A DNA stretch of 64,000 nt from Lucifuga dentata (Eukaryota; Chordata; Actinopteri; Ophidiiformes; Bythitidae), in NCBI GenBank assembly GCA_014773175.1, contig VXCM01000812.1, forward strand, positions 62,001-126,000. Reading direction: 5' to 3'. A program made the position numbers and the translations under genes. Shown here piece after piece: positions 49,293-63,162 of the stretch. The notes under the pieces are model-generated. The model saw only the letters and a list, made by a program, of their open reading frames with translations, was not told the origin of the DNA and did not search any database. Every line of letters begins with the position of its first letter. The stretch's first letter is position 1.

Positions 49293-50634
49293 ACATGTAT
49301 CCAAATACACAAGCTACATGCCTAACTAGGCTTAGTGCAAGAATTAATCAAATCTGCAAAGGTTGCAGATTTTAAGTTAAAGCACCAATACTGCAATGGA
49401 AAATGGTCAATGTCAAGTTAAAGTTCTGCTTTAATAATTCTACTTAAGGAAAAGAAAACAATTACTAAAATGTAGTTCAGTATGAAAAGTAAAAGTACTC
49501 ATTTTTAAAAAAAAGATACCTGTCGGTGTTAAATTATTGATTCATTAACGTATATGCATCAGTACTAAAAATACATAAAACTGAAGACAAAAGGTTTGTC
49601 ACCCAACTACGTAAAAAACAAAAGTACAATTTGGGAAATTTTGAAGTGAAATATTTGGAAATTTTCCAAATTGGTTAGAGGTTTTCACTTCATTGTAGGA
49701 GATTTTTGTGCTTTCTGATCACTTGAAATAAAAGCAAATTTATACAGCACTCCAAAACCTAAGCTGCAGGTCAAGGAAATACAAAAGTATGGGACAAAAA
49801 AGAGAAAAAGATTACATGGGAAATTTATATTGAAAAATTTAATGATCAGGTTCAGTAAATTTTTTCCAAAGGTAGCACAAAGTGGAAATAATCAAGTCAG
49901 GTGTAACTATGTCAAAACTGTACTAAAACTGCTAAGTACAGTACTTGCGTAAATGTACTTAGTTACATTCCACTCCTGGGATCCAGTTATGTCATAAATA
50001 TTTATGTGAGAAAGGAACAAAGCTATGACTCCATGCAGCATTTTGTTAAAGCATCCTAACTAAATCACATTTGATGGAAAATAATTTGGAAAGTTTGTGC
50101 TGCTTTGGTTTCCTCCATAAGGAAGAGCATTAAGCCTTTTGCTACCCCACTGTAGAACACATTATTTAAATTTGGCATATTACACAGAGCATTATCTACA
50201 ATCCACCAGCATTAGTGTTCTCTGTAATGAAGAGGAGGGTTATTATGCTCCATTCATAATGCCAGTGCTTCACTAGAGAACATTGAATGGAATGGATACT
50301 TTACGACATGAGGGAATCAGTTTGGATCACGCAGCTCTGGTGATAGCAGCGGTGTGGTGTAAAACGTGCATCAGGTCAATGGCAAGCAGATGGTGGTTGT
50401 GTAACATTGGTTATTAAAAAGCCACAAGGGTTTCTCATGAAATGAAATGGGGATATTGGTAACCAAACATACATATAATGCATGAGATGTCAGTTAACAC
50501 TTAATGATGCTTTAAAAACACAGAGAGAGAAGAATTGAGGAGAAATAAGATGAAGATGGACTTGGAGCCATGTCTGTTGTCCTCCTGCAATGTGTTCTGC
50601 TATGGAGGAGTCTTTCAGACTTCCTGGACTGTCC

Positions 50635-50663
50635 TCAGCTTCAGCACCAAGTGCTGAAGCTGA
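50635..50663. repeat. perfect hairpin, 13 bp arms, 3-base loop
   Basis: TCAGCTTCAGCAC and GTGCTGAAGCTGA flank CAA. Located inside the tafa2 intron between the two TAFA-domain exons. Confidence 0.93.
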
Positions 50664-50699
50664 AGATGGAGCAGCTACATCTCCAAGGCAAAAACACGG

Positions 50700-51345
50700 A
50701 CTAGCAAGGGCGTCACTTTGTGTTGAAAACTGGTGGGGACATAAGGGCTCAGGAGAAAAAACATTTCTTGAACGGTCTTCAACATATGCGATTTTAGGCA
50801 ATGTAATGGGGGGATTGGTACGAGGTCAAAGTAGATAATTATGGCAGGAAAAACAAAAACATAACGGCGCATAAAAAGGGCATAGGCTAGGCTACTAGAG
50901 TCGACAATATGAAAATACTCCACATAAAATGCACAACAATGTTGACCGCACAAGTAACAGTCATCCATATGCATTACATCAAATCCATGTTTTTTTTTTT
51001 GTTTTTTGTTTTTTGTTTTTTTTTTTTATCTTACGTTACTTTTTGTGGACAAAGCACATTTGTTTCTTCAGTATTGACATTGCACTGCATGTATTCTTAT
51101 TGTGCAAATAAGCCTTTCCATAAATGTAGTAATTTTTTAGTTAAAATGTTTTGGTGCAAGCTGTGTTTCAGAACATTTTTAACAAATTATGCTTTTAAAA
51201 AGTGATGGGGACAAAGCTGGCCATTTCAAAAGNTTTCAGAACATTTTTAACAAATTATGCTTTTAAAAAGTGATGGGGACAAAGCTGGCCATTTCAAAAG
51301 GTGGTGGGGACGTCCCCAGCGTCCCCCTTGTAAATGATACCTATG
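50700..51345. repeat. repeat bordered by GGTGGGGAC words
   Basis: Opens GGGCGTCACTTTGTGTTG with ACTGGTGGGGACATAAGG, and closes GGTGGTGGGGACGTCCCC with AGCGTCCCCCTTGTAAATG. Such blocks are frequent in fish genomes; I cannot name the family. It contains the duplicated gap at 51233. Confidence 0.45.
51166..51300. repeat. exact 67 bp direct duplication across a single-N gap
   Basis: 51166-51232 and 51234-51300 are identical and separated only by the N at 51233. The copy length equals that at 28059-28193, which points to the assembler's overlap length. Confidence 0.92.
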
Positions 51346-54108
51346 CAGGAGGAGGCCTCACATCAACAAAAGGTGTTTTTTGGACCTAAATTTTGGATCT
51401 AAATTAGGAATTATTTTCCCCGGAACTATCCAGAGGAGGAACTACACAAGTTCTTCACCCCGGCTCATATTGTTACCAAACATAAGGTACTGTATAGATA
51501 ATGGAATTCAGACCAACATCAGTCATGTCATGGGACTTTTGACAAGTTATTTTGAGTTTCAGCCTTTATTTCTGCACTCTGTATTTTGATATTTTGTGTT
51601 GTAATGGCGCAGTTGTCAACATTTGAGCTAAATCAGATGATCAGCTTCCTTGACCAAAAGGCCCACATATCAACAAATTAAGAAACCATCTCTCTCTCTT
51701 GGTGGAGGTTATTACATTTCACCACTGTAAGGGCGCCAATATATGGAAACATAAGGATTTTAGCTTACTAAAACTCCTAATTCCCTCCAATAAATCTGGG
51801 GTTATAACAGTTAAATTGCTAATGTTCCTTTGCTTTTGTTAAGATTATGATTTTTTTTCTCATCAGAAACTTCCACAGTTATCAATTTATTTGATACACC
51901 TGTACAATTTAATACAATTCAATAAAACAGCACTGCAACAAATTCTACTTTTAAGACCCATTTTTAGAAACTTTCTTCAGTAAAAACAGGTATTTTGCAG
52001 GTGATTTCTGCAGCTTCATCTTCTGAATTGCAAATTCAAATGTATTCAGGTTTATCAGATGTCTGGAGGCTCATTTGTCTTAATATAAAGGAGATAGTCT
52101 CACACAGAGAGTGGAACTAAAGGTAATCCCTGGTTGCAGAAGAAAGAATAATTAAAAGGTTAAGTGCTGATCATTTTTTTCTGGATCACCCATGGAGCTT
52201 TAAACTGAGGCCGGTGGCTCACAGCTCTAATTTGTAGAAAATGTCAATAGTAAAATGTCACGGAATAGGTCAAACACGATTGAGTCCAGACATTAGCCAG
52301 AAAGGCTCACTTTCCAGACCGAAGTGAAGCGGCCGTTTCTGCCGAGTCGGGGGTCTCATGCATTAGCATGCTAAGAGACGTTCAGGGTCATTGACTTTAC
52401 AGCCTGCAGTCGACAGCTTCACGAGTCATTCAGAGGTGATTAAAAGAAATCCTTAAACTTCAGCTCTATTATGTGTCAGGGCCACACAGCATATACTCAC
52501 TGTATGCACGTTCTCATGCATAGCAAAGTACTTCAGGTACTACTTACTATACAGTTAATGAAAAAGTAATCAAACATCACAGATAAAGTCTGAATAACAT
52601 GTACTTATTGACAAAAGAATGAACTGCTACAGCATAAATCAAATCATGGCAACTTTGGTGCCCTCAAGAGGTGGCCAGGAGTTGCCATGATAAAATTGTT
52701 GACTAGTAATAAAATAATTGACTAGTTCATCGACTAGTCTTTAACGTCTTGCATATGGCACAATTTTAGAATTACATCAGCAATGCAAATTTTTGAGTCG
52801 GTGCATTTCTGTCACGAGACTGAAATACTCCACCTGTCCACTAGTTGTCATCCTTGAGTTTCCCTCCTTTGCTCACCTGACACACTCGCCTGCTCCAAAT
52901 TCCCTAATCAGCCTTATGAAGGTTTTTTTGCTACTGGTCTGAAATCTTGGCTGAAGACATTATTTTGGAGCATATGGAAATATTTGGAAATTTTACTCCT
53001 GACAGGTGAACAGAAAAAATAATAACACCTGGAATTGTGAAAGATAATTCTGGGAGATTTTCAGTCATTCTGAGAATGTTTAAACTCATATTATGAAAAG
53101 ATTATCATTGTGAATACATTTTAAACAGTCCAGTATTGAATAAGCAAATCATTGGCTGCTTCAACCGTAATGCATGAGATTGCAGCACTGCTAAAAAAAA
53201 TACCTTGTAGAAAATACAAATCATTCCCTTGTTTTTTGAGGAGACTGAAGCTGCTTCTAAATCACCAGTTTCTTATCCAATTTGTGTTTCGGTCCACCTT
53301 AACTGCATTTTTTAAATAAAATGGTCTTCATTTTAAAAATCTGTTTTAAAGGCATGTATTTCATATATATTTTATTCACTTATATACTTGCTAAAATTCT
53401 TGAAATTGTTTTGTTGTTTTATTCCCCAAGATTTTCACTTCACTAGCCCCTAACTTTAATCTCTCTTTAAATAGCAAAATTATAAAACTAAGCTTGTTTC
53501 TTGTCTTTTTTTTTACATTTACAGAAGATGATTAACATCACATTTTCCCAAAACAGTTTTTTTATATATATATAATACTGAAAGTGCGATTAAACCCCAA
53601 TGTGCGTGGTTTGTACAAAGTAAACTGAATAATTTTGGACAGCTGTTTTTTTTTTTATATATTTGTAATTACAGATATAATCCATTAGATCTGTCAATCT
53701 CAGAAACAAATATCCAATGACTGTTAATGCTGATTGAATCCAAACTCTACATCATATGAATATTTTAAAAGAGATTTCACACACATTTCATCATCAATCC
53801 TTTCCTCAAACTGCATAAAAAGGTATTTGTGTTGATCTGATGTTAAAATAATTTTCCCCTTTTGGATTTATGTGTAATGCAACAAATAATCAACTCATTT
53901 TCCAGAGCAGCTGTAATCTGATATGATTGGGCAATGTTTAATCTTTTTAAAATAACTAGACCACGTACTTTTTAAAATAGATTTCCGCCTGACAGCATCA
54001 GATAGCAACACTTCCACTCGAGCACTTCGATGACTCCAGCAAAACTAATCCTTAAGATTTGTGGAAAGGAATATCAGCAAAAAAAAAAAAAAAAAAAAAA
54101 AAGACTCA

Positions 54109-54474
<366 letters not shown>

Positions 54475-56814
54475 TCATCCGTCTCAATAACTTAAAAATT
54501 ACTACAGAAAGCAGACTACAACTCTCTTAAAGGGGGCCCTATTCATATAAAGGTTGAATCTTCCTCTCCTTTTATACATCTAGTCATTTAAAGGTTGATT
54601 TGGTGACTAAAAGTTAGTGTCTTTAAATTTGACCATTTCCCCTTAAGTTTTCGCTTAACTTCTTGTAAATACATAAACATTCTGTTATCTGCTAGCTTTA
54701 TCATGTTATTGAAGCTATATCATGCTTAAAATCAGTAAAATATTCAATCCTCCAGTTTTTTTTATAGCTACACCATTACATCAAATGGAAATATTGTAAA
54801 TGTTACGCATTATTTTATATGCATTTTCCCAAAATTGATATATTTGGTGTCTTTGGAAACATTCTGACTCTCTAGTATTTCAAATGAAGGTGTCAGGATT
54901 TGAACAATGCTTGGATGCACAAAATAAACACCTATAATGGCTACTCCACAGTCTGAAAATTACAAATTTTGCTGCAAATTTCCCCTCCTATCTTTTCCTG
55001 TCATGGACCGAAAAACTGAAGAAATTATAAAATTATCATGATTAAAGAGCATAAATTTGGTTGCAGAAGTGATATCAGATGGTCAAATATCAATAATAAA
55101 AACATTTAAATTCAGGCAATGTACAGGTATATGCAATGAAAATTAACATTTCAGAATGATGAAATATAGTTTTAGCAAAGAACACCTTTCAACTCGTACC
55201 TTTTTTACCTTTCATTTATATTTATCACACGTCTTTTTACACGCCTATACTTACACAGCCACTTAACACATGATTAGAGAAATGCATGCTCAGCTTTCCC
55301 AATAATACAAATTCATGTGGTCAAAAAACTTCCAGGCACCCTAATGTCATTATGGAATTCAACTTCTTTTATTTAAATTTGAAGGATCAACACACACACA
55401 CACACATATAAGAGCATCTGATTGTTTTATTTTCATGTGTCAGCAAATACTTGGTTTTGAAAAAAAAAAAACAAAATGAAGAGAGAGTAGTTTTTTTTTT
55501 CTCGTTCTATTCCTTTTTTCATGTGAGTCATTCCTGCAACACAAAACTCGGGGCTAAAATGACCCTTGAAAGTACTTGCTGTGGCTTATAGAGCGTACAA
55601 TACCAGTTGAAGATGGTTTGGATTAGGGATTCTCTATCTTTGCCCTTAATTACATCCACCTTAAAATTCACACCCAATTAGTTAAATCAGGTGTGTCCAC
55701 TTGATCAGGAGTTGAGGCCTCCAAGATTTTGATTGGCTAAACACCTGATGAGCTAATCAGCTGAGGGTAGAAAAGGGAAAGACATATTCTTAGTATTAAC
55801 AGTTCTTTGGATGAGTAACCGACTAGGATTCAGAATTATGCAAAAGATCACAGAGAACATTATTATTATCATCCTGTGCAGTGTATGGAAATACCAAAAA
55901 GATACCTTTAAATAAATAATAACTGAAACGTGATGGGGTAATGATTGGAAGCGATACCCTTTCAGATTTCCCACAACCAGCAGCCTTTTAAAAATTTCAC
56001 CGACGTGAAGGGGAAAGTGCAGCGCTGCAGTATTTGGAGCCAATTTCCAGATCACGCTCCATTGTCTGAATTATTTAGAACCTGCGCTGCTGCGTTCTCT
56101 TTTAATTGCATGTGACATTTTCATGAGGTGTCCTTCCGCAGAGATACTCAGTGCTGAAGTGGTAAACACTACATTTAAATGACTGAGCGGAACAGCTTCT
56201 AACTGCACTGACGCAGCTTTAATAACATGAATTAATTGTATTTTTCCTTTAAACGTGTTATGACGGCCGCTGTAACAAGCAAAATCTGAGATAAGCGGAG
56301 ATGGAAAAAAAGATTAACGAAGATCTGTTGACTGTCACAGTCCACAGTCATTGTTTTAGCTTCTTTGGTGATTATAACTTCGGGAACATGACACTAATAT
56401 CACATTTCATTGGGAATTACACATTTTGCCTTATTTTTAAAAATTTTTATTAGATATGTTCAATGGAATATTGTCATTACAACTAGACATTTTCAGCTAT
56501 TGAATAGTACTGATGGCCAAAATAAACGGTATATGCAAAGCAGGCAGACAAGGACCAAGGCCCCATTTACCTTGTATTAAAGGTCCATGGGAATTGAACC
56601 TGAATCACACACTTTATTTACATTATGCTACTTCAAAGTCAAAACACTTCCTGTGTCCTTTCTAGCTGCAGAAACACATTTACCACTTCTTGTGCTCAGA
56701 GCTTGTTATTTAAAATTGATGACATTGTACTTAGATTTATGAAACTTTGAAAGACACAACTCTACTAAACACAACCCCAGCAGCAGCAGCAATGTGTCCC
56801 CGACTGAAGGGACA

Positions 56815-56870
56815 GTGTGTGTGTGCGTGTGTGTGTGTGTGTGTGTGTGCATGCGTGCGTATGTGTGTGT
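56815..56870 (+). repeat. compound (GT)n microsatellite
   Basis: GT units with GCGT and GCAT interruptions. A (CA)n tract lies at 57046-57060 on the same strand. Confidence 0.95.
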
Positions 56871-57550
56871 CCAGCAGTGGCACAGCAGGTTGAAAGCTGG
56901 ACTCTGGCTTTCCAGGACAGACCGATTCCCCAGCGAAATGCTTTTCTTTGTACGCTGGCAGGGGAAGCTGAGTCTGCATCCAACCAGAACTCCAAATCCG
57001 GCCAGACAAAGCGTTCCTCTCAGCACGGAGTGTGTCCTTTAGAAACACACACACACACACTAACAATCACTGTGTGTTTGCCTTTCATATCTTTCTTGTT
57101 TTGGGCAGAGTGCAATGAAGCTTCCTGTGACTACCTGTGATAGTTTGTTGTATGAGCAAAGTATGAAATGCAACTTGCACCTCCTGTCTCTGCCTTTGTG
57201 CTTTTTTAAAGTGATTTCCATATTCTTATTTTCATTTGGGGAGTCTTTTTTTGAATCATTTGCAATGCTTTAAGGTGCAAAATGTGCCATAATATAAATA
57301 ATAATAAATAAATTATTTAAATAAAGCAACTATGCACAAGTTATAAAAAATTAAAGGGAGTTGTTTTCTCACATTTTGGTACTTTATGTTTCATTCATAC
57401 AATAATATTAATATAGATTCTTGTTTAGACTGACTCATCTGTCATTCATATTTGGCGTTTTGGAATTTAGATACAGTATAAACACTCATATTTGTTCCCT
57501 TTAGTTACTTTGAGTTGTAGATTTTAGTTGCTGTTTCACGTAGTAAACAA

Positions 57551-57586
57551 GCTGTGTGTGTGTGTGAGTGAGAGAGAGAGAGAGAC
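57551..57586 (+). repeat. (GT)n(GA)n compound microsatellite
   Basis: GT units pass into GAGT and then pure GA. Confidence 0.95.
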
Positions 57587-58141
57587 TAGCAAAATGAGTA
57601 TTAAATTAAAAAAAGTGTAATTTCCTGCACTAAGGCTCAAGATTCAAGGTCTCCACATCATGACTGCACAAATGACATTTTATAGGTTTGGGGTTTGAAA
57701 AGGAGCTTTACAAAAAATTAGAACAGAAAGTAAACGTTTTCTTCACTCACAAAAAATGATCAAAACTAAAGCAGAGACTAGAAAATTAAACAGCATTTAA
57801 CTACTGAAAAAAAAAAGAAGTCTACTGACTCACTGTAAATTAGGATTGATAATTGATTTTCCTCATTGACATCAATGAATTTCTACATTTCTGATACAGT
57901 AGCAACAATAACTGACAGATACAAAGAAAGCAATGACAGTAGATACAGGTTGTAGTTTTAGTTCAGTGGTTGGCCACCGTGTTAAAGTTACCGGCTTTCT
58001 CCAACAGATGTCCTAAAAATCTCATATCAATTAAAATCGATCCTATTGAACCTGCTGCTTACATTTTCCTTTCCACCTTAAAAGTGGCTGTAGAAGGCAC
58101 TGGTCAATTTCAGTCAAAAGTCTTGGCAGAAAAATGTGCTG

Positions 58142-58497
58142 ATTAATGCTGCATTCAGTTTGCGCTCAGACACTGTAATTTTTCCACCTCTGACTGGGAA
58201 AAGTCAAAGAAAACGTCTGTTCAACTTGGAGTTGGAATGATGTAATTTCAGTATGGCCGCTCACACCGTAAACAGTAATTTTTCAGTATATAGACATAGT
58301 TACAGGTTAAACATGTAACACTGCTGTAGAAGGTAAATACCTCATAAATGTTAAAATGTAGCTTCTTTGGGTCCGACAGAGCAAACAAAACATGGAGACA
58401 TCCATGTTGTCTCCAACTTTGTTTTACTTGAATGCATGATAGTCATAATTCTGAATTAGGGTTCTCAGTTCTGAGGGACATTGAATGCAGCATCAAT
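58142..58497. mobile_element. miniature element with TGCTGCATTCA terminal repeats
   Basis: The left end TAATGCTGCATTCAGTTTG and the right end GACATTGAATGCAGCATCA are inverted repeats. The interior also shows mirrored GCTCAGA / TTCTGAG words and no open frame. About 356 bp. Probably a non-autonomous DNA transposon; superfamily not determined. Confidence 0.6.
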
Positions 58498-60484
58498 ATC
58501 ATGAAATGAAGGAAAATAGACACAATAAACCGCAACTTTGCTTTTTTTTTTTTTTAAGTAAAATGTTCTTCAAAATATATTTAAAAAACTGTTTTTAAAG
58601 GCCCCCATTGCAACTTTTTATTAACTTTCATGCCCTGAAATGACCTCTGCAAATACACTCATTTAATTTCAGTTCATTTCTTTTTATTTCTACAAACCTC
58701 TGTGGTAGAACTGAAAACCACAGTTTGGAGAAGTGTTCCACTAACTGGCTAACTTAAGCAATTATTCCATAAAACTTCCCCAAAGCAGCAATGTCTGATG
58801 TTTGTGCTTTCATAACATTTTTTCAGCAGATTGTGTTTGGACATGAAGACACACTGGATGCATCAGATGTGCGAGTTTTCAAAATCCACATCCAGCGAGC
58901 CAAAGCATCAGTCATCTTGCCAAGAAAAGGAACAGCCTGAAAGCATAAAGTTTCCTGTCATGCTTAATCAGAGCATATTTCAATGTTGGAGCAAAAAGAC
59001 AGGAGAGAAGTAATTTGTCTTTTTTAGTTTAGTGGAGCTGCAGTGATCAGCAAGCTGCTGTATTGCAGAATAAAATGACCAAAAGAAAAGTAATGCCACG
59101 AAACAAAGGGAGCTGCTGTGCAACTGAGCAGACATATCAATAGTTAATAGTGGGACTAGTCCTTTAACCTTCCAAATCAACAATCAAGTTTGTAATTTTT
59201 CTTTTCATTCCTTTTGGATTTTAGTTGTCATAAAAGCTAAACTATAAAAAAAAAAATCATTTACTGAATCATATATTCTGCCAATTTTCTATTATTTCTT
59301 GAAAATTAACAATGCTTGGAGAACACTAAAAGTAAAATCTGAGAAGGAACAAAGAAAATATTTTTAAAAATGTCTATAAAAATGCAGAAAGTGTCTAAAA
59401 TGGTTTTCTACTTGATTCTATGAAATTGTAATGTAAAAAAAGCTGCAAAATAAATAAAATCAGAGTTATATGACATGTTACTTCTCACATCTGCTTTGTT
59501 AAGACCTTTGTTAAGACCTTGATGGTGGTGGAGAAATCACCACCACCATCATCATTTTTGACTCGGAACCCTAGAAACAAACCCGCTGAGGCCCAGATGG
59601 GATTTAATTTCATATTACACATATTTCATGCACAAATAAGTCCATACAGTCTATATAACACTTTATTTTGTTACCTACCCAAGAGAAACTACTATTGTAG
59701 ACATCTTCTTGATTTGTTTTGTCATTTTACCCTCCATCCATAAACTTTTAAAAGGCTCATTACCATGAAATTGCCTGCAGATAATGATTGATTTTGACTC
59801 TTCTTACCTGTTTTGTGCTCATGTAAATGGGCAATTAGTGTGTTTTTACTGCCGCGTTGGACAAAATGGCTACAAGATATCTGCCTGTGACTGACAGGAT
59901 TGTTGATCCATACCAATGAGATTCCATACCCAGGAGCTAGGCTAATTGCTCTTCATTTTCTGACCAAAACTCTTTGTTAGAAATAAAACCTAATTGTAAG
60001 ATTGATGCTTATATTAGAAGATATCAGGAGACATTCTGGGCTTCTACACTCAGACAGAAATTACATCCTGTCTAGTGTCTGCCTCCTCTCTTTTTTCTCT
60101 AAAGTGCTCTTATCTTTCTCTACCTAAAATCGTGTTCTCTCCTTAGCACTAATTTCTGCCATTTATTTTCCCAGCACTTTACAAATTCGACTGAGGCAGG
60201 CATCAGATTAAAAGTCAGTGGGAAATGACAAACCAGAAAAGGACTGGAGCTGATCGGTATCGATGGGTCGTGTCTTAAAAACAGAAATGATTGCTAAGAA
60301 CAACCTTTGAAAATCAAGTCTTATTTTGAAGGTTGTTTTCAATGTCATGGGACATATTTTACAGATTTCCATTTTCTTATTTTTCTTTAAGCAGTCTAAT
60401 TTGAAACCTTTGTAGTGCTTTATTGTGTAAAACAGCATTGATCCACTTCTACTGTCCCTTTCTGCATCACCACTGTGCACACTG

Positions 60485-60735
60485 AGTGAATTCAGGTAGT
60501 TTTAAGTGCTGTCTCTTTTAGGCTTCCTCCGCAAAAGCCGCCTTCTGTGTTCTGATTGGCCAGCTGCATCAGGCCTGAGTTGGGGTACCACCCAGATGAT
60601 GAAACACAGATTCTGGCCAAACATTTGCCCACTAGCCTCGCATTTTGTGGGTGTATCTAACCAGTTGTGTGATCAGTAAATCAAATGTGTTACATGTTGA
60701 TGTCAGCATGTTACAGAAGTTAAAGGACTAATAAA
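60485..60735 (+). repeat. family B, copy
   Basis: Carries GTGCTGTCTCTTTTAGGC, GTTCTGATTGGCCAGCTGC and GTGTTACATGTTGATGTCAG in the same order as the copy at 17925. The right end is less clear. Confidence 0.65.
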
Positions 60736-61448
60736 AAATAAATTAAAAAAGCTGACTAATGGCCGTAATAATGCCCATCAAATTTATCAATGGCTAACAT
60801 GTGGGGCAAATGCAAAAGCCTCTAGATTTCATAGTGGTGACATTTACCATCAGGCTGGAACATGAGGTTTTTTGCCTGAAAATGTATTTATGAATATCAT
60901 GCATATGACAAAAAACCATATTCACAAGACAAAACGAGCTGGTAATGGAGTTTTATGAATGAGGAAACGTGATTTTGTGATGCTATCTGCACTTACTGAC
61001 ATGTTAAAGCCCCTGCTTCATTTTATGAATTTCCCCTTATTATATCCTCCATTTAACGGATGTTTTTTAAGCCAAGTTGCTGTATGTAAAATTTGGCAGG
61101 CCTTTTCTTTATGTGCACTGCTGAAATGATTCCGTTTTGGAGGCTTTTATAGATCAGCCTCTGGAGACAGAGTGAGAACTGCAAATGATGCTTACTTTGT
61201 ATCAATCATGAAACTGCTCCGTTATATTGCTTTATACACAGGGTGTTTGCAGCCAAAACACTGACTCTAATACAGAGAAATCATCCACATTACACTGAGT
61301 AAACTGAATGTAATTCCCCTTTATAGTCCTACTAAAATTAAGTACAACTGATTTTCTCCTCAAACTGTTACTTTTTGTCATTTGTTAGACAGATAAATGA
61401 GATCCACTTTGGGTAAAACACAATGGGTGGGATTCATAAAACACAGTG

Positions 61449-61857
61449 CCAGACAGCCATTGGTTTTAGTTAAATGCTTGTGATAAGTAATCATCACAGC
61501 GAATACAATGTCTATTAAATTTTTTGTCAAAGTAACTATTTAACTGGTCCAGCATGGTGCTGCACAGAAGACAACGTACGTCTCCGCCAGGAAATATAGA
61601 AACAGAAGACGGCTTTTACAGAGAAAATAAAAATCTGTCCTCTCTACATTCTGACATACGTTTTAGCAGGAGAAACATTTCATTTTAAGGAGAATGTATC
61701 CCTGAATATTTAATTTTGAAAGGTTAGAGGATTCAGCAAAATAACAGGAAAACTAAAATATGGTTTTGTGTTTTGGAAAATGGTTGTCAGTAACGTAACG
61801 TATGCAGGTAGTAATTATTGGGCTTAAACATGCAAAATCATTGGTATGGTCCTTTAA
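61449..61857 (+). mobile_element. family A miniature element, 5'-truncated copy
   Basis: Begins in the CCAGACAGCCATTGG landmark, runs through GTCTCCGCCAGGAAATATAG and ends TTGGTATGGTCCTTTAA at 61857. The left terminal repeat is missing; the truncation point is directly preceded by GGTGGGATTCATAAA, as near the truncated copy at 36385. Confidence 0.85.
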
Positions 61858-62946
61858 ATATGAAGCCGCTCAATAACATGTCATAACTTTTACAGCATGG
61901 CGTGTCAGTAATGGGACAATGATGTGTTGATGTGTTGTTGTAAGAGAATCTTTATGTGTGAGCTTCAATTATCATGGAGCTTATTTAGCGTAACGCCGCA
62001 TAGTTAGCGTGATTTTACATGAATCCTGCCCTAACTTTGCAACAAAATTACAGAATCAGGGAGCCAAAATCAATACATTTGACTGAAAAATACTACACGT
62101 GTGATTTGACCACTATGTTTAACATGGGGATCTTATAGTAAGTTACTGCACTCTCAAGGGTGCAAGCAGAGGATCTTTTTTTTTTTTTTTTNCTTTTTTT
62201 TTTTTTTTTGATAAAATGACTCTTTATGCAGCATATAAGTCAGTTTTATTACAGAGTGCAGAAAGTGCAAGGTGCAGCACAGTACAAGTAACAAATTTCA
62301 AAGCATATGAGAATATGTGTCAGCTCCCGAGGACATATGCCAGGGCAACATTTACAACAATTTGGTAACTGTAAATAAGGTTCGATGAATATTCCGCTCA
62401 GTTTCAACGTCCTCAGCAACCTGTGAGCTTTGAATCCCACAAAGTCTTTCACCATCAGCACTGAAATTTAAGGCTGTAATGTGTCTTTATGGCTCACGGC
62501 AGATAAGATTACATGAGAGATTTAGAAGGTCAGAATCTGACGTCTCCACACACTATATCACGCTTGGGGAGCTGTTAATATGAAGGAGAATGAGCCTCTT
62601 CTGTTTATGTAAATTTATTCTAAATCCCGATTTTAATTCTGTGATCTACATTAAGTCACAATCTCAATCCCTGCTTGTAAATTAGAGCTAAATTCTCATT
62701 TGTGCTTTAACGGCTCATCTTTATGATTATCCCATGTTTCAAATTTGGGCAGTGAGATAACTCTTATGATTGGATCATGGATTGTGTATTGATATTAGAT
62801 ATTTTCATCAAATGGCTGAAGCCAGGATTATACTTTACTTTAACTTTGCATAAATTTACGCATACAGTTGCTATGTGAGCATTGTTGCTCACATGCTTGC
62901 AGTGGATTAAATCAATATGAGGGTCCCTTTTTGACACTGGAACACC

Positions 62947-63162
62947 TTAAAGGACCATAATGGTGATTTTGCATGTTTGCATTGAATTGTTTTTTTGGGT
63001 ATGTCACCTGAACATTTGATTTGATTTTGAAAGATTAAGGGATTTGGCAAAAACAGGAAAATTAAAACAAGGTTTTATGTTTTGGAAAGTGATTGTCGGT
63101 AACATGTGTGCAGGTATGTTTATTGTACTCAACATGCAAAATCACCAGAATGGCTCTTTAAA
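62947..63162 (+). mobile_element. family A miniature element, internally deleted 216 bp copy
   Basis: Both termini are present (TTAAAGGACCATAATGG at the left; ACATGCAAAATCACCAGAAT before CTCTTTAA at the right), but the left-hand and central parts are gone. The remaining interior matches only the right third of complete copies (GATTTTGAAAGATTAAGGG onwards). Confidence 0.85.

Noticed and set aside
56706..57140. Several open frames over 75 codons on both strands
   Set aside because: All cross the compound GT/CA microsatellite and have no domain.
59722..59916. Possible tafa2 signal-peptide exon with a donor at CAAAACAG|GTAAGA on the minus strand
   Set aside because: The 5' frame (MVWINNPVSHRQISC...) is not hydrophobic and does not resemble a signal peptide.
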